Source of the DNA: Marinobacter sp. SS5-14b
Lineage (GTDB): Bacteria > Pseudomonadota > Gammaproteobacteria > Pseudomonadales > Oleiphilaceae
DNA: 64,000 nt
Direction of reading: 5' to 3'
NCBI RefSeq assembly: GCF_030541005.1
Contig: NZ_JASSVM010000010.1
Coordinates: 1 to 64,000 of the forward strand
Each line of letters starts with the position of its first letter. Within the stretch, counting starts at the first letter, position 1. The notes beneath the pieces are model-generated. The model did not search any database. It had not been told where the DNA came from and saw only the letters and a list, made by a program, of their open reading frames with translations. A program made the position numbers and the translations under genes. Shown here piece by piece: positions 32,884 to 44,369 of the stretch.

Positions 32884-35736
32884 ATGGAAAAAACCTACCA
32901 GCCAGAAAACATCGAGCGCCAGTGGTACGAAAACTGGGAATCCAAAGGCTATTTCCGGCCCAGCGGCGAAGGCGACTCCTACAGCATCGCCATACCGCCA
33001 CCCAACGTGACCGGCAGCCTGCACATGGGCCATGCGTTCCAGCACACCATCATGGACACCCTCACCCGCTACAAGCGCATGCAGGGCCGTAACGCATTAT
33101 GGACCGTCGGCACCGACCACGCCGGCATCGCCACCCAGATGGTTGTAGAGCGCAAACTGGCTGCGGAAGAAGACAAAACCCGCCACGACCTGGGCCGGGA
33201 AGAATTCATCAAACGCATCTGGGACTGGAAAGAGCACTCCGGCGGCACCATCACCCGCCAGATGCGCCGCCTCGGCAACTCCGTAGACTGGAGCAACGAA
33301 CGCTTCACCATGGACGATGGCTTCTACAAAGCCGTACAGGAAGTGTTTATCCGCCTGTACGAAGACGGCCTGGTGTACCGCGGCAAGCGACTGGTGAACT
33401 GGGACCCGAAACTGCACACCGCCATTTCCGACCTGGAAGTGGAAAACAAAGAAGAGAAAGGCTATTTCTGGCACCTGCGTTACCCGCTGGCCGATGGCGC
33501 CAAAACCAAAGACGGCAAAGACTACGTCGTGGTCGCCACCACGCGTCCAGAAACCCTGCTCGGCGACACCGCCGTTGCCGTTCACCCGGAAGACGAACGC
33601 TACCAGCACCTGATTGGCCAGCACGTGCAGCTGCCTCTGGTTAACCGCAGAATCCCGATTGTGGCCGACCACCACGCCGATCCGGAGAAAGGCTCCGGCT
33701 GCGTGAAGATCACCCCGGCCCACGATTTCAACGACTATGCCGTGGGCAAGCGCAATCAACTGCCCATGATTAACGTGCTGACCCAGGATGCGAACATCCG
33801 GGCTACCGCCGAAGTGTTCAACTCCGACGGCACCGAAAATACCGACATCGACGCTTCCCTGCCCGCCGCCTATGCCGGCCTGACCCGCGAAGCCGGCCGC
33901 AAGCAGATTGTGGCCGACATGGAAGCCGCCGGTCTGGTACAGCAGGTCGAAGACCACGTACTGAGCGTGCCCCGGGGTGACCGTTCCGGCCTGATCATCG
34001 AACCCATGCTGACCGATCAATGGTTCGCCGACGCCAAGACCCTGGCCAAGCCGGCCATCGAAGCGGTAGAAGACGGCCGCATCCAGTTTGTGCCCAAACA
34101 GTACGAGAACATGTACTTCTCCTGGATGCGCGACATCCAGGACTGGTGTATCTCTCGCCAGCTGTGGTGGGGCCACCGGATTCCGGCCTGGTACGACGCT
34201 GAGGGCAACATCTATGTCGGCCGCAACGAAGACGAAGTACGCCAGAAGCACAACCTGGCCGCTGACCTGGAACTGAAACAGGACGACGACGTACTGGACA
34301 CCTGGTTCAGCTCCGCCCTGTGGACCTTCGGCACCCTGGGCTGGCCGGAGATTACCGAACGCCTGAAAACCTTCCACCCCACGGACGTGCTGGTGACCGG
34401 TTTCGACATCATCTTCTTCTGGGTTGCCCGGATGATCATGATGACCATGCACTTCATGAAAAACGAAGACGGCACCCCACAGGTACCGTTCAAAACCGTA
34501 TACGTCACCGGCCTGATCCGGGACGAGCACGGCGACAAGATGTCCAAGTCCAAGGGTAACGTCATCGACCCGCTGGACATGATCGACGGTATCGCGCTGG
34601 ACGAGCTGCTGGAGAAACGCACCGGCAACCTGATGCAGCCGAAGCTGGCCGAAAAAATCGGCAAGCGTACCCAAAAGGAATTCCCCGAAGGCATCGCCGC
34701 CCACGGCACCGACGCCCTGCGCTTCACCCTGGCAGCCATGGCCACCACCGGCCGTGACATCAACTGGGACATGAAGCGTCTGGAAGGTTACCGCAACTTC
34801 TGCAACAAGCTGTGGAACGCGGCCCGCTACGTACTGATGAATACCGAAGGCGAAGACTGCGGTATCAACGACGAACCAGTAGAACTGTCCCTGGCTGACC
34901 GCTGGATCATCAGCGAGCTGCAGCACTGCGAGCAGGAAGTGATCCGTCACCTGGACCAGTACCGCTTCGATCTGGCCGCCTACGCCCTGTACGAATTCAT
35001 CTGGAATGAGTATTGCGACTGGTATCTGGAACTGTCCAAGCCCGCCCTGAGTGACGACAGCGCCAGCGCCGAGGCCAAGCGCGGCACTCGCCGCACGCTG
35101 GTTCGGGTTCTCGAAGCAGTACTGCGCCTGGCACATCCGATGATGCCGTTCATCACCGAAGAAATCTGGCAGCGCATCGCGCCGCTGGCCGGCAAACAGG
35201 GCGACAGCATCATGCTGCAACCCTACCCGCAGCCGGACGCCAGCAAGCAGGATGCTGAAGTCGCGGCCGATATCGAATGGCTGAAAGGCGTGATCGTGGC
35301 AGTGCGCAACATCCGTGGCGAGATGAATATCTCTCCCGGAAAACAGGTGCCAGTGCTGCTCAAGGGTGGCAACAGCGAAGATGAGCGCCGCCTCAACGCC
35401 AACCGCCAATTCCTGATGTCCCTGGCCAAGCTGGAGAAACTGGAATGGTTCGAGGGTGACAAGGCCCCCATGAGCGCCACCCAGCTAGTGGGTGAAATGG
35501 AAGTGCTGGTTCCCATGGCGGGTCTGATCGACAAGGCCGCCGAACTCAAGCGCCTGGACAAAGAGCTTGACCGGCTGCAGAAGGAAGTCGACCGGGTAAA
35601 AGGTAAGCTGAACAACGAAAAATTCACTGCCAAAGCCCCGGCCGATGTGGTCGAGAAAGAGAAGGAAAAGCTGCAGGACGCCCAGGGCAGTCTGCAGCGC
35701 CTGAGCGCACAGCGAGCTGAAATCGAGGCCATGTAA
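32884..35736 (+). CDS. valS: Valyl-tRNA synthetase
   Basis: The product has 950 residues, class I. The HIGH-type motif [14 protein letters not shown] is near residue 40 and the KMSKS motif [11 protein letters not shown] near 553, with a CP1 editing domain between them. A C-terminal coiled coil (about 880-950, rich in K and E) binds tRNA. The start [16 protein letters not shown] matches the family; a GTG eleven codons upstream does not. Confidence 0.97.
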   Translation: MEKTYQPENIERQWYENWESKGYFRPSGEGDSYSIAIPPPNVTGSLHMGHAFQHTIMDTLTRYKRMQGRNALWTVGTDHAGIATQMVVERKLAAEEDKTRHDLGREEFIKRIWDWKEHSGGTITRQMRRLGNSVDWSNERFTMDDGFYKAVQEVFIRLYEDGLVYRGKRLVNWDPKLHTAISDLEVENKEEKGYFWHLRYPLADGAKTKDGKDYVVVATTRPETLLGDTAVAVHPEDERYQHLIGQHVQLPLVNRRIPIVADHHADPEKGSGCVKITPAHDFNDYAVGKRNQLPMINVLTQDANIRATAEVFNSDGTENTDIDASLPAAYAGLTREAGRKQIVADMEAAGLVQQVEDHVLSVPRGDRSGLIIEPMLTDQWFADAKTLAKPAIEAVEDGRIQFVPKQYENMYFSWMRDIQDWCISRQLWWGHRIPAWYDAEGNIYVGRNEDEVRQKHNLAADLELKQDDDVLDTWFSSALWTFGTLGWPEITERLKTFHPTDVLVTGFDIIFFWVARMIMMTMHFMKNEDGTPQVPFKTVYVTGLIRDEHGDKMSKSKGNVIDPLDMIDGIALDELLEKRTGNLMQPKLAEKIGKRTQKEFPEGIAAHGTDALRFTLAAMATTGRDINWDMKRLEGYRNFCNKLWNAARYVLMNTEGEDCGINDEPVELSLADRWIISELQHCEQEVIRHLDQYRFDLAAYALYEFIWNEYCDWYLELSKPALSDDSASAEAKRGTRRTLVRVLEAVLRLAHPMMPFITEEIWQRIAPLAGKQGDSIMLQPYPQPDASKQDAEVAADIEWLKGVIVAVRNIRGEMNISPGKQVPVLLKGGNSEDERRLNANRQFLMSLAKLEKLEWFEGDKAPMSATQLVGEMEVLVPMAGLIDKAAELKRLDKELDRLQKEVDRVKGKLNNEKFTAKAPADVVEKEKEKLQDAQGSLQRLSAQRAEIEAM

Positions 35737-35740
35737 GGCC

Positions 35741-36625
35741 ATGATTGCCATTCTGGGTGCCGGCTCTCTGGGCCGGCTGTGGGCGGCGAAGCTACCTGCC
35801 GGGCAAGTAGCCTTTGTCCCCCGCCCAGGCCAGATCCCCGAGCCGGTTTGTTATCAGTTTTGCCCATTTGAGGGGCAAGCACGTAGAGTGACCGTGCCCT
35901 GGCTGCAGCCGGGGCAATCGCCGGACGTGTTGCTGGTGACGACCAAGGCTGGTGACACCCTCGAAGCACTCAGCACAATTCTTCCCCGACTTCCCACCTC
36001 TACACCGGTGATTCTGTTCCAGAACGGTCTCGGCAGTCAGCAGCAGGTAGCCAACACCTGGCCAAACCGCCCGATACTGGCCGCCTCAAGCACCGAGGGC
36101 GCCAACCGACCGGAAGCCAACGTCACCGTCCACGCCGGCCAGGGAGAAACCCGGGTAGGTGCTCTGAACATTCCGGGAGAAACCCACTTGATCCCGGTTG
36201 TGCAGTCTCTGGCCGATAGCCAACTGCCCCTTCATGCAGAACAAGACATCCTGAGCCGGCTCTGGCAAAAACTGGTGATCAACGCCGGCATCAACGCCTT
36301 TACTGCCATCCTGAACTGCCCTAATGGGGATATTCTGCAACAGCCGTTCTATCAACAGTGGATTGGTCCGCTGTGCCGGGAAATTACCCTGCTATTAAAG
36401 GCCGCTGGACAAACCGAACAAACGGCGGACGAGCTTCAGAACAGAATTGAAACCGTGGCGCGCAACACCGCCGCCAATACCTCATCCATGCGAGCCGACA
36501 TTCTCGCCGGGCGCACCACTGAAATCGACTTTATCAACGGCTATCTGGTCCGCCTCGGACAACAGCACGGAATCGCGACCCCGGTGAACCAAATGCTCGT
36601 CGAACGGGTACAACAACTACACTGA
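35741..36625 (+). CDS. panE: 2-Dehydropantoate 2-reductase
   Basis: The product has 294 residues. It reduces ketopantoate to pantoate with NADPH in coenzyme A synthesis. The nucleotide-binding motif ILGAGSLGRLWAAK opens the protein. FQNGLGSQ and LWQKLVINAGINAFTAILNC (catalytic lysine) lie in the active-site regions. It starts four bases after the valS stop, so it is probably co-transcribed. Confidence 0.9.
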   Translation: MIAILGAGSLGRLWAAKLPAGQVAFVPRPGQIPEPVCYQFCPFEGQARRVTVPWLQPGQSPDVLLVTTKAGDTLEALSTILPRLPTSTPVILFQNGLGSQQQVANTWPNRPILAASSTEGANRPEANVTVHAGQGETRVGALNIPGETHLIPVVQSLADSQLPLHAEQDILSRLWQKLVINAGINAFTAILNCPNGDILQQPFYQQWIGPLCREITLLLKAAGQTEQTADELQNRIETVARNTAANTSSMRADILAGRTTEIDFINGYLVRLGQQHGIATPVNQMLVERVQQLH

Positions 36626-36650
36626 ATATCCATCAACGGGAGTGCAAACC

Positions 36651-37208
36651 ATGGGCAACCGCCTGTCAAAGATCTATACCCGCACCGGAGACGACGGTTC
36701 CACTGGCCTCGCCGATGGCAACCGCATTGCCAAGAACGCCCAGCGGGTCGAGGCCATGGGCATGGCCGATGAACTGAACTGCCACATTGGCATTCTGGTA
36801 GAGACCTTGGCCGCCGGTGACGCATTGACAGACATGCTTCGCCGAATTCAGCACCACCTGTTCGATCTGGGCGGTGAGTTTGCCATCCCGGGCAGCCGCG
36901 TGATTGGCGACGACCACATCACTTGGCTGGAAGGCGTTCTGGACCAGTACAACGAGGACCTGCCCCCACTCAAGAACTTCATTCTGCCCGGCGGCTCACC
37001 CGCTGCGGCCCAGTGCCACCTCGCCAGGGCCGTGTGCCGTCGTACAGAGCGGGTGGTCGTAGCCTTGGGCCATGAAGACTCCATCAATACCGCCTCACGC
37101 CATTACCTCAACCGGTTGTCTGACCTGTTGTTCGTCGTCGCACGGGTACTGGCGCGCCGGGACGGCGCTCAGGAAATTCTGTGGGAGCAAAAAAAATCCG
37201 GCCTGTAA
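36651..37208 (+). CDS. PduO-type cob(I)alamin adenosyltransferase
   Basis: The product has 185 residues. It transfers adenosine from ATP to cobalamin. N-terminal motif KIYTRTGDDGSTGLADGNRI, then RVEAMGMADELNCHIG, both typical of PduO enzymes, with the conserved RAVCRRTERVVVALG later. The ATG at 36651 follows GGGAG; an in-frame GTG three codons earlier is less likely. The 3' end overlaps the chemoreceptor terminator. Confidence 0.9.
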   Translation: MGNRLSKIYTRTGDDGSTGLADGNRIAKNAQRVEAMGMADELNCHIGILVETLAAGDALTDMLRRIQHHLFDLGGEFAIPGSRVIGDDHITWLEGVLDQYNEDLPPLKNFILPGGSPAAAQCHLARAVCRRTERVVVALGHEDSINTASRHYLNRLSDLLFVVARVLARRDGAQEILWEQKKSGL

Positions 37209-37217
37209 GGGCCGGAC
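37187..37217 (-). terminator. Rho-independent terminator of the chemoreceptor gene
   Basis: On the minus strand the stem AGTCCGGCC/GGCCGGA encloses CTTACA and is followed by T8. It also overlaps the end of the adenosyltransferase gene on the other strand. Confidence 0.8.
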
Positions 37218-37243
37218 TCTGAACGGTTGAAATAACCACCGCC

Positions 37244-39274
37244 TCACACCTTGAAGGCCTGCACCAGCCGCTGAAGCGAGGCGGTCAACTCCGACATCTG
37301 GCGAGAGGACTCCAGGGTCTCTTCGGCGTTGGCTGCGGTTTTATGGCCAAGTTCGCCAATACTTTCCACGTTGACGTTCACATTTTTAGCGACCGCAGAC
37401 TGCTCTTCTGCCGCCTGAGCAATCTGATGGCTCATATCCACGATTGCGGAGATGCCCTGGGCAATGCGATCCAGGGCCTCGGTCACTTCCGACGATTTGC
37501 GCACCGTCAGCTCGGTCGCATCGTGACTGCTCGTCATTGCGGATACGGCTTCCTTCACGCCACCCTGCAGCCGGGAAATCATACCTTCAATTTCCTCGGT
37601 CGACTTGTGGGTTCTCTGTGACAGTGAACGAACTTCATCAGCGACGACGGCAAAGCCTCTGCCCTGCTCTCCGGCACGAGCTGCTTCTATGGCGGCGTTC
37701 AGTGCCAGCAGGTTGGTTTGCCCGGCAATGGCTTTTATTTCAAACAGTACCTGGCTGATGTTGTCACTGTCGGTATTGACCCGATTGATGACCTCAACGG
37801 CACCGGCAATTTCACTGGCCAGCGTGTTGATGGTTTCAACGGTATCCGCAACAACTTTCCGGCCGGTTTCGGTGTCTCGCTCGGCACTGCCGGCACTGTC
37901 CGCCACCCGGTGCGCACTTTCGGTGACTTCGTTCACCGCGTCGACCATCTGGCCCATCGCCTCATTGATCTGGCTGCTTTCGTCCATCTGCCGCGCCACA
38001 GCTTCGCTGTTGGCTGAGGCTGTGTCATTCACCCTGACCGCCTGCTGCCCCACATCTACCGTCGTCTTACTGACGGACCGGATAAGCTCGGCAATCTTGT
38101 CAGTCATGTTATTGAACTCACCGGTCAGTTCGCCGAGTTCATCACGGTTGGAGAGCTGTATGTGAGTCGTCATGTCGCCCGCTGCCACATTTCTTGCCGC
38201 GCGACTGAACCGGTTGATCGCCACCCTGACCGACATGAAGAAACCGATGTACAGGTAGACAACTACCAGCATGACGACAATCAACGCGACCAGAATCATG
38301 GTTCGTTGCTGCGTTTCGCTTTGCAGCCGGCGCTCAAGATTCGCACCTACGACGGAAAAGATTTCCTCGGTCAGCGCATCGTAATGCACGGTGTGAGCCG
38401 TTACTGCAGCATCGTACTCCTGCCAGGGCATTTCCAGCCGCATCGGCGTAATGATGTTTATGTCCAGTTCTTCGCGAACGGCCAGCAGGCTCTCTTCTAC
38501 TCTGGCCAGCGTGCCACCCGCAGATTGCGCCAACTGTTCCGAGGTTTCTCTGGCCACCACAAGGCTTGGCGCCAACAGGGAGCTCCGGTTTGTCAGCTGG
38601 TCAAACACCTCGTTAAAGGTATCACTCAGGGCAAACCCGACCTGGCCATCAACCAGCGCGAAAATGCCGTAAGATCGGGCTGAGCCAATCACATTACGGG
38701 CATCAGGGAATGCTGACCGAACCAAGCCCAGAAGCAACAGGTTTTCCCGGGATGAATCCTGGCCAAGGCCGGACACTTCGATGGTTGCCGGCAACAATGC
38801 TACAACCTTCTGCACAAACTCCTGATAAAACTTAAACTGCGGGCCAATGGTTACCTGGTAGTTGTCGTTTTCCTTCAGACCCTTCCACTCTTCACTCAGG
38901 TTCTGAACCTGCTCCTGCCAGGAGCCGGTTAAATCAAAGGAACGGCGTGGTTCAGCCAGATCAGCAAGCAAGGCATCAATGCGCTGGGAAGCCGCTTGAG
39001 CCTTCTGGAGCAAATCCGTTTCATCTTTCAGAATGCCCGGCGCCTGGTAATCCCGAAAGTCCATCGCAGCAACCAATAGCTGATCAACTTTCTGGAGTTC
39101 TACCAGGCCGTCGATGCTTCGGTTCATGGTCTGTACGGATTGGTTAAGCCCGGAAATAACTAACCAGGACAGCACGACAATGGGGCCTAGAAAAAGAATA
39201 CTGATGAGGCTGAACTTGTAAACCATGGGCAGCCGGTTCATCAGTGCAATCGCTGGATTAATAATGTAGTTCAC
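37244..39274 (-). CDS. Methyl-accepting chemotaxis protein
   Basis: The product has 676 residues. Membrane helix 1 is near residues 22-43 ([20 protein letters not shown]). A periplasmic sensor of about 270 residues follows; I do not recognise its ligand class. Helix 2 is near 325-345 ([20 protein letters not shown]), followed by a HAMP domain and a long coiled-coil signalling domain. The conserved hairpin tip [20 protein letters not shown] is intact. No ATG opens the frame; GTG at 39274 has GAGGG just upstream, while a TTG seven codons earlier does not. There is no C-terminal receptor-tether pentapeptide. Confidence 0.92.
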   Translation of the reverse strand: MNYIINPAIALMNRLPMVYKFSLISILFLGPIVVLSWLVISGLNQSVQTMNRSIDGLVELQKVDQLLVAAMDFRDYQAPGILKDETDLLQKAQAASQRIDALLADLAEPRRSFDLTGSWQEQVQNLSEEWKGLKENDNYQVTIGPQFKFYQEFVQKVVALLPATIEVSGLGQDSSRENLLLLGLVRSAFPDARNVIGSARSYGIFALVDGQVGFALSDTFNEVFDQLTNRSSLLAPSLVVARETSEQLAQSAGGTLARVEESLLAVREELDINIITPMRLEMPWQEYDAAVTAHTVHYDALTEEIFSVVGANLERRLQSETQQRTMILVALIVVMLVVVYLYIGFFMSVRVAINRFSRAARNVAAGDMTTHIQLSNRDELGELTGEFNNMTDKIAELIRSVSKTTVDVGQQAVRVNDTASANSEAVARQMDESSQINEAMGQMVDAVNEVTESAHRVADSAGSAERDTETGRKVVADTVETINTLASEIAGAVEVINRVNTDSDNISQVLFEIKAIAGQTNLLALNAAIEAARAGEQGRGFAVVADEVRSLSQRTHKSTEEIEGMISRLQGGVKEAVSAMTSSHDATELTVRKSSEVTEALDRIAQGISAIVDMSHQIAQAAEEQSAVAKNVNVNVESIGELGHKTAANAEETLESSRQMSELTASLQRLVQAFKV

Positions 39275-39392
39275 AGTGCCCTCGCGCCGATTCAAAAACT
39301 GAATCCTGATTCTTTGTTTTGATTATCGCTTAACGCAGTCAAAACTGAATCACTATTAAGTATTATTATGTAACGCTTTGTTTTAACTATTT

Positions 39393-40280
39393 TTATGCCA
39401 CACCAGAGATAACCAGCAACGCAATTGCACAAATCCAGACCAACATACTTCGATTCAGTAAATCCCTGATGGCCATCAGGCTCCGACCACCAAAGTTTGG
39501 CCAGTCCTCCGGATGCACACTTGAGAACCTTGCAGGATCAAGCGCATACCCGGTTAACGACCCGTTGGCGGAAATCATTAGAACTTCCGAAGTAGATTTT
39601 CTGACACCCGGTATAACGCGCCGTACTTCGCGGGACCAACCGGCGAGATCACCAGCCAGGCCAAACGTGCAGGATAGAAGCCGCACAGGCAGCCAGCTCA
39701 CCCAATCCGCCACCTTTCTGAATCCAGGCCTTGCGCCGGCCTGAGGCCACTGTTCAGCAAGGGCCACGATGCCCCGGGCCAACAACGCGGCACCAATGCC
39801 ACCCACCACATACCAGAACACCACCAGGAAGAATCGCTGAAACACCGAAACCATCAACGTCCTGGCCACCGACAAATGCATAGCATCGGGAGAGAGTGCC
39901 GCTCCTCGTTCCGCCGCCGGCAAGCGGTCCTGAACATGATGCCAGGCACCCTGCATGTCGCCCCTGCGCCAGGCTTCTGAATAGGCCTGCAAAACCGCTT
40001 TCCAGCCCGGAGCGCCCATCAGCAAAAGAAGCACCACGAATTCCAGCGGGTAGATTGCCAGCCGGAAGCCAGCCCGTTCAGCGGCGAACGCCAACACAGT
40101 CAGGACAATGGCTGGCAGCAGGACCATCCCATAGCCTTTGCCGACCAAGTGTTCCTGGCCTGCTTTCGCCTTGGTTCCACGATGGAACCAGGCCCGCCAA
40201 AGGGCATCTCCGTTGAGCTTGTCGAGGCGGTCTAGGCGCCGGCGAATCACGTAGGCCAACAGAAAGATCACCAGTGCCAT
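39393..40280 (-). CDS. ampE: AmpE-like inner membrane protein
   Basis: The product has 295 residues with four or five membrane segments: near 1-14, 50-90, 140-165 and 275-293. AmpE is linked to beta-lactamase induction and peptidoglycan recycling, and its molecular function is unclear. The ampD stop and the ampE ATG are adjacent, so the two form one operon. Confidence 0.85.
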   Translation of the reverse strand: MALVIFLLAYVIRRRLDRLDKLNGDALWRAWFHRGTKAKAGQEHLVGKGYGMVLLPAIVLTVLAFAAERAGFRLAIYPLEFVVLLLLMGAPGWKAVLQAYSEAWRRGDMQGAWHHVQDRLPAAERGAALSPDAMHLSVARTLMVSVFQRFFLVVFWYVVGGIGAALLARGIVALAEQWPQAGARPGFRKVADWVSWLPVRLLSCTFGLAGDLAGWSREVRRVIPGVRKSTSEVLMISANGSLTGYALDPARFSSVHPEDWPNFGGRSLMAIRDLLNRSMLVWICAIALLVISGVA

Positions 40281-40907
40281 TCAGCCACTCTCCGTTGTTT
40301 TCAGAAGTTTTCGGAAATGCGCCCACTGGAAAGCGGGGCCAGGATCAGTTTTTCTGCCCGGCGCAATATCACTGTGCCCGGTAATACGCTCTGGGTTTAC
40401 GGTTGGCCAGGCGGCCATCGTCAGGGCGGTGAGATGCGCTAGCGTCTGGTACTGGGCTTCCGAATACGGAATATCGTCAGCCCCTTCCAGCTCGATCCCC
40501 ACGGAATAGTCGTTGCACTCTTCCTGCCCACCGAAACACGAACGACCCGCATGCCAGGCACGATCGAAGCAGTTAACAAATTGCACGACAGAACCATCCC
40601 TGCGAACCAGAGCGTGGGCCGAAACCTGCAGATCTGCAATCAGCTCAAAATAAGGATGTGCCTGCCGCTCAAGTCGGTTGCAGAAAAAATCTTCAATGTA
40701 AGAGCCGCCAAACTGACCAGGGGGAAGGCTGATGTTGTGCACCACCAACAGCGATATGGCCGCGTTTTCAGGCCGGGGACCAAAATTGGGAGAGGGGCAC
40801 CATCTGCTGCCGGGAAACCGGCCGGTTGCTCGCAACTCGGCAACCTGCGCATTGAATGTGGCAGCAGAAAACGGTGCTTCAGGGGAGTCGGTTCGTGTAT
40901 TGGGCAA
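40281..40907 (-). CDS. ampD: 1,6-Anhydro-N-acetylmuramyl-L-alanine amidase AmpD
   Basis: The product has 208 residues, a cytoplasmic zinc amidase that removes the peptide from anhydromuropeptides and so keeps ampC uninduced. Zinc ligands are visible in VVHNISLP, HSDIAPGRKTDPG and the proton-relay region RAWHAGRSCF. The N-terminus (residues 1-30) is slightly longer than in enterobacteria. Confidence 0.94.
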   Translation of the reverse strand: MPNTRTDSPEAPFSAATFNAQVAELRATGRFPGSRWCPSPNFGPRPENAAISLLVVHNISLPPGQFGGSYIEDFFCNRLERQAHPYFELIADLQVSAHALVRRDGSVVQFVNCFDRAWHAGRSCFGGQEECNDYSVGIELEGADDIPYSEAQYQTLAHLTALTMAAWPTVNPERITGHSDIAPGRKTDPGPAFQWAHFRKLLKTTESG

Positions 40908-41001
40908 GGCTCATCCAAAGGCGCAATGAGTGGCGTATAGATTCGATTGAATCACAAAGCGCCCTCAGATGCTATGGAATCACCCGGCTGTTAACCGGGT
41001 G

Positions 41002-43284
41002 TCAGTCTTTTCGGCTGTGCCTCAGATTATCGATAATAGACTCCAGGGCACGGTCGAAAATAAGCCCGTCATCCAGCAACGAGATAGAACCCTCCTGCAT
41101 CGCCCGGGCAAGGTCATCGCGCTGGAATTCGGCGACCTTGGCGCCACTCCGATTGACAAAAATATACTTGCCCGTTGCTTTGATAAACGCCGCCAGCTTG
41201 CAACGCAACCGGGTATCATCCCTTTGCAGCTCCAGCCAGGAGCCAACCCGCAACTGATCCGCCTTATCAATCCATTGTTGCGCCAACTCACTCTCAGGTG
41301 CCTGGTCAACATTGGATTCTTCAGGCGTATCCACCGGCTCTGCCACTTCAGGAGCCAGCGCCTCCGGTTCCGCAGCCAGACTCTGTGGTTCCGAAGCAAC
41401 CGGAGCTTTAACCTCAGTGACATCCAGAGCGGCGGGTGGAACATCCAGGTTATCAAGCGGAGCGCGATTCTCTTCTACGGGCGCCGTGACCAGCTTTTGG
41501 AACACATCGACATGAACCAGCTCAAGGTCTCTGATTGCCGCGTCCGTAGCAAACGGGTCCCAGGAAATTTCCTGCAGCGCTTTTCTCAGATCTTCAACAA
41601 CGTCGGGAATGGCCCGCAGTAATTCAGAACGGGTCTCCGGTGATACCGGATGCGGGTCCACGCTCCACACCAATCGGCCCGTCAGTTCGCAGGCGCTCTC
41701 CCAAAATTCGCTTTCCTCACCGTGACGCAGCGCCACCCACTGCAGGTAGCGAGTCCAAGGTTCTTTGAGCATCTGTAACACGGGCTCAGGAATATCACGG
41801 TTTGAGGATTGCTCCTCGATCAGGCGTTCCGCCGCCTGACTGGCCCGTTCCTGCCGCGCCCGGCCTTCTTCTGCATCCCTTAACCGTTGTTCCACCAGCT
41901 CCCGGCGACGACGGTCCAGATCCATAAAATGACCGAAGTCTTTCAGGAGTTCTTCAAATAATTCAACCCGCTCTGTGAACTCGGACAGTACCCGACCCAC
42001 TATTTCTTCAATTTTTTCTCGCAGTGGGTCCCGCATACCCGGGCGCTTCTCACTCCAACCGATTGCTGCCAATGCGAGCTCGTTCAGCAGCTTGCGAACC
42101 GGGTGCCCACCACGATTGAAAAAGTTACGGTCACTCAGAGCCACTTTCAGAACCGGGATCTGCAAGCGGCCAATCAACGCTTTCATAACCGGATGCAACT
42201 GACGGTCTTCCAGGATGAAATCGAACAGCATGGACACCAGGTTAATCACATCACTGTTTACCTGGCCAACCGACACTTGTCCTCCGCCCTGAGGCTGCAA
42301 CACAGGCTGCAACTGCTCCCGTAAGGGAATAATCTGTTCGCCCCCCTGAGCGTGCGATGCACCCTGTAGCTCGTTCAGCTTGGCCAGCAGGTGGCTCGTA
42401 TCCAGAACGAGCGCGCCCGGCTGAGTCACCGAAGCGCCCGACCCGCTACCTTGATGCAACAGGGCACTCAGTTCATTAAACGTGGGCGAAGCACCTCCCT
42501 GAGAATAACGAGACTGCCCCCCTGCCCCGAAGCCACCAACTGAGGTACCGGGTACCGGCACCGTTTTCCTGGCCGACGGCTGAGAACCTGCCACCGGAGG
42601 CTTCTTCATCTCCGGCAGCACCCCTTCTGCGATCAGAGTACGATTGCACTCCTGATAGAAGTCGCCAAGCTGGTCTGACAACATGCGCTCAAACAGTTTG
42701 AGAACCACCAATTTGGCGCGAATATCAATATCGAGATCTGAGCAAGCCTCAGCAATACCACCACACAACACTTCGGGGCTGAGTGGAATCTGGTCTTCCG
42801 TCAGCGCCAGCTCCGGCACCACATGCCGGATTCTGGCGGCGAGAAGGCTCAAGGATTCCTGGTAACGGTTTCTCAGACGGTTCGTCAGATTTTCAATGGC
42901 AACCTGCTGTTCAAGGTCAGAGTGGTCAAGCAAACTCAGGGAATCACGGTCTGCGTCCTCAAGGGACCGAGCTTTACTCACGGGCCGGAATGACCCCAGC
43001 TCGTTAAAGGCCTGACTCACTTTCTGGAGTATCGACACAGTCATCGCCTTGCGACGCAGGCGAAGCTCTCGCATGGCGTCAAAGTAGGCGGCCTGGTCTT
43101 GATTGGAACCCGCGCGATCTGCCAGCGCAAACAGACTGTCATCGGCCTGTTCGAAAAAACTGCCCAACACCGTTTTCAGCGACCGACCGGAGGCGTCACG
43201 CAGCCGCACCAGAGCAGAAGGCAATGAAAATCTGCCTACCGCCTTCTGGCCAGTCAAGTGAACAACCTTGTTGTCTTGTGCCAT
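41002..43284 (-). CDS. DUF1631 family protein
   Basis: The product has 760 residues and is soluble, with long helical regions rich in E, R and Q and a proline/alanine/glutamate-rich linker (about 600-660). A C-terminal domain (GSWLELQRDDTRLRCKLAAF, GKYIFVNRSGAKVAEF) is typical of DUF1631 and resembles a PilZ-like barrel. Function is not established. Start at 43284 (MAQDNKVVHLTG); an upstream GTG would add 14 residues. A hairpin (ACCCGG/CCGGGT) at 40982-41000 lies downstream but lacks a T-run on this strand. Confidence 0.85.
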   Translation of the reverse strand: MAQDNKVVHLTGQKAVGRFSLPSALVRLRDASGRSLKTVLGSFFEQADDSLFALADRAGSNQDQAAYFDAMRELRLRRKAMTVSILQKVSQAFNELGSFRPVSKARSLEDADRDSLSLLDHSDLEQQVAIENLTNRLRNRYQESLSLLAARIRHVVPELALTEDQIPLSPEVLCGGIAEACSDLDIDIRAKLVVLKLFERMLSDQLGDFYQECNRTLIAEGVLPEMKKPPVAGSQPSARKTVPVPGTSVGGFGAGGQSRYSQGGASPTFNELSALLHQGSGSGASVTQPGALVLDTSHLLAKLNELQGASHAQGGEQIIPLREQLQPVLQPQGGGQVSVGQVNSDVINLVSMLFDFILEDRQLHPVMKALIGRLQIPVLKVALSDRNFFNRGGHPVRKLLNELALAAIGWSEKRPGMRDPLREKIEEIVGRVLSEFTERVELFEELLKDFGHFMDLDRRRRELVEQRLRDAEEGRARQERASQAAERLIEEQSSNRDIPEPVLQMLKEPWTRYLQWVALRHGEESEFWESACELTGRLVWSVDPHPVSPETRSELLRAIPDVVEDLRKALQEISWDPFATDAAIRDLELVHVDVFQKLVTAPVEENRAPLDNLDVPPAALDVTEVKAPVASEPQSLAAEPEALAPEVAEPVDTPEESNVDQAPESELAQQWIDKADQLRVGSWLELQRDDTRLRCKLAAFIKATGKYIFVNRSGAKVAEFQRDDLARAMQEGSISLLDDGLIFDRALESIIDNLRHSRKD

Positions 43285-43508
43285 GGGGATGCTCCGGTTT
43301 GGTTCTGCTGAAGGTACTTGGACCACGCTCTAGTTACATGATATAGCCGGGCTTCGTCACCTTGTGTCAGAAATTGTCACCTTTTGTGCAACGTCGAACT
43401 GCGTCACATTTTAGCACCCTTTGCGCTTGCCATTTTGCGAAACCCCGTTCGGGCAGTAGAATTGCGGACCTGACCCAAATCCATTTATTTTTCAGCCGGA
43501 AAGCGACC

Positions 43509-44351
43509 ATGATCACTCCCGAACTGCTTCGTCAGGCCCGCATTGAAAATGTTGCCCAAAGCCTCCGGGAGGACATTGGCGACGGCGACATCACCGCCAT
43601 GCTGATCCCGGCAGAAAAACACGCTCAGGGGCGGGTTATTACCCGAGAGGCTGCGAGACTCGCCGGCAAAGACTGGGTGAATGAGGTGTTCCGGCAGGTT
43701 GACCCCAGCGTCGAACTGGAATGGCTGTTCGAAGATGGCGACGATATACCGGCCGACAGCGTTATTTTCCGTATGTCAGGCCCGGCAAGATCGCTTCTGA
43801 CGGCGGAGCGGGCCGCATTGAACTGGCTGCAGACCCTGTCAGCGGTTGCAACACGGTGCGCAAGCTACGCGGCCCGGGTTTCGCACACCCAGGTGCGACT
43901 TCTGGACACCCGAAAAACGCTGCCAGGATTAAGGCTTGCGCAAAAATACGCGGTAACCTGCGGTGGCTGCAGCAATCATCGAATTGGCTTGTGGGACGCC
44001 TTCCTGATCAAAGAAAACCACATCGCCGCCTGCGGCTCGATTGCCGCCGCGGTTGCCGAAGCACACAGAATCGCTCCGGGAAAACCCGTCGAAGTGGAAA
44101 CCGAAACCATGGATGAGCTGAGCCAGGCTCTGGATGCAGGGGCAGATATCATCATGCTGGACGAGTTTTCTCTGGCCGATATGGCCCGAGCTGTTGAAGT
44201 GGTAGCCGGGCGGGCAAAGCTGGAGGCGTCAGGCGGAATCAATGAGCAGACACTGGTCCCCATTGCCGAGACGGGCGTGGATTACATCTCTATTGGCACC
44301 CTGACGAAGGACGTAAAGGCCATCGATCTGTCCATGCGCCTGGAGGATTGA
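43509..44351 (+). CDS. nadC: Nicotinate-nucleotide pyrophosphorylase NadC
   Basis: The product has 280 residues. It makes nicotinate mononucleotide from quinolinate and PRPP in NAD synthesis. Motifs are [42 protein letters not shown] and [12 protein letters not shown] chose the ATG at 43509 by family length; the longer frame upstream would cover the promoter region shared with the DUF1631 gene. Confidence 0.95.
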   Translation: MITPELLRQARIENVAQSLREDIGDGDITAMLIPAEKHAQGRVITREAARLAGKDWVNEVFRQVDPSVELEWLFEDGDDIPADSVIFRMSGPARSLLTAERAALNWLQTLSAVATRCASYAARVSHTQVRLLDTRKTLPGLRLAQKYAVTCGGCSNHRIGLWDAFLIKENHIAACGSIAAAVAEAHRIAPGKPVEVETETMDELSQALDAGADIIMLDEFSLADMARAVEVVAGRAKLEASGGINEQTLVPIAETGVDYISIGTLTKDVKAIDLSMRLED

Positions 44352-44369
44352 CGCTGGCGGACGCCCCGA

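Noticed and set aside
33097..35409. A 770-codon open frame on the minus strand opposite valS
   Set aside because: It is the antisense shadow of valS, produced by high G+C codon use. The plus strand has all class I synthetase motifs.
40982..41000. Hairpin ACCCGG/CCGGGT between ampD and the DUF1631 gene
   Set aside because: There is no T-run on the minus strand where a terminator would be needed, so I did not list it as one.
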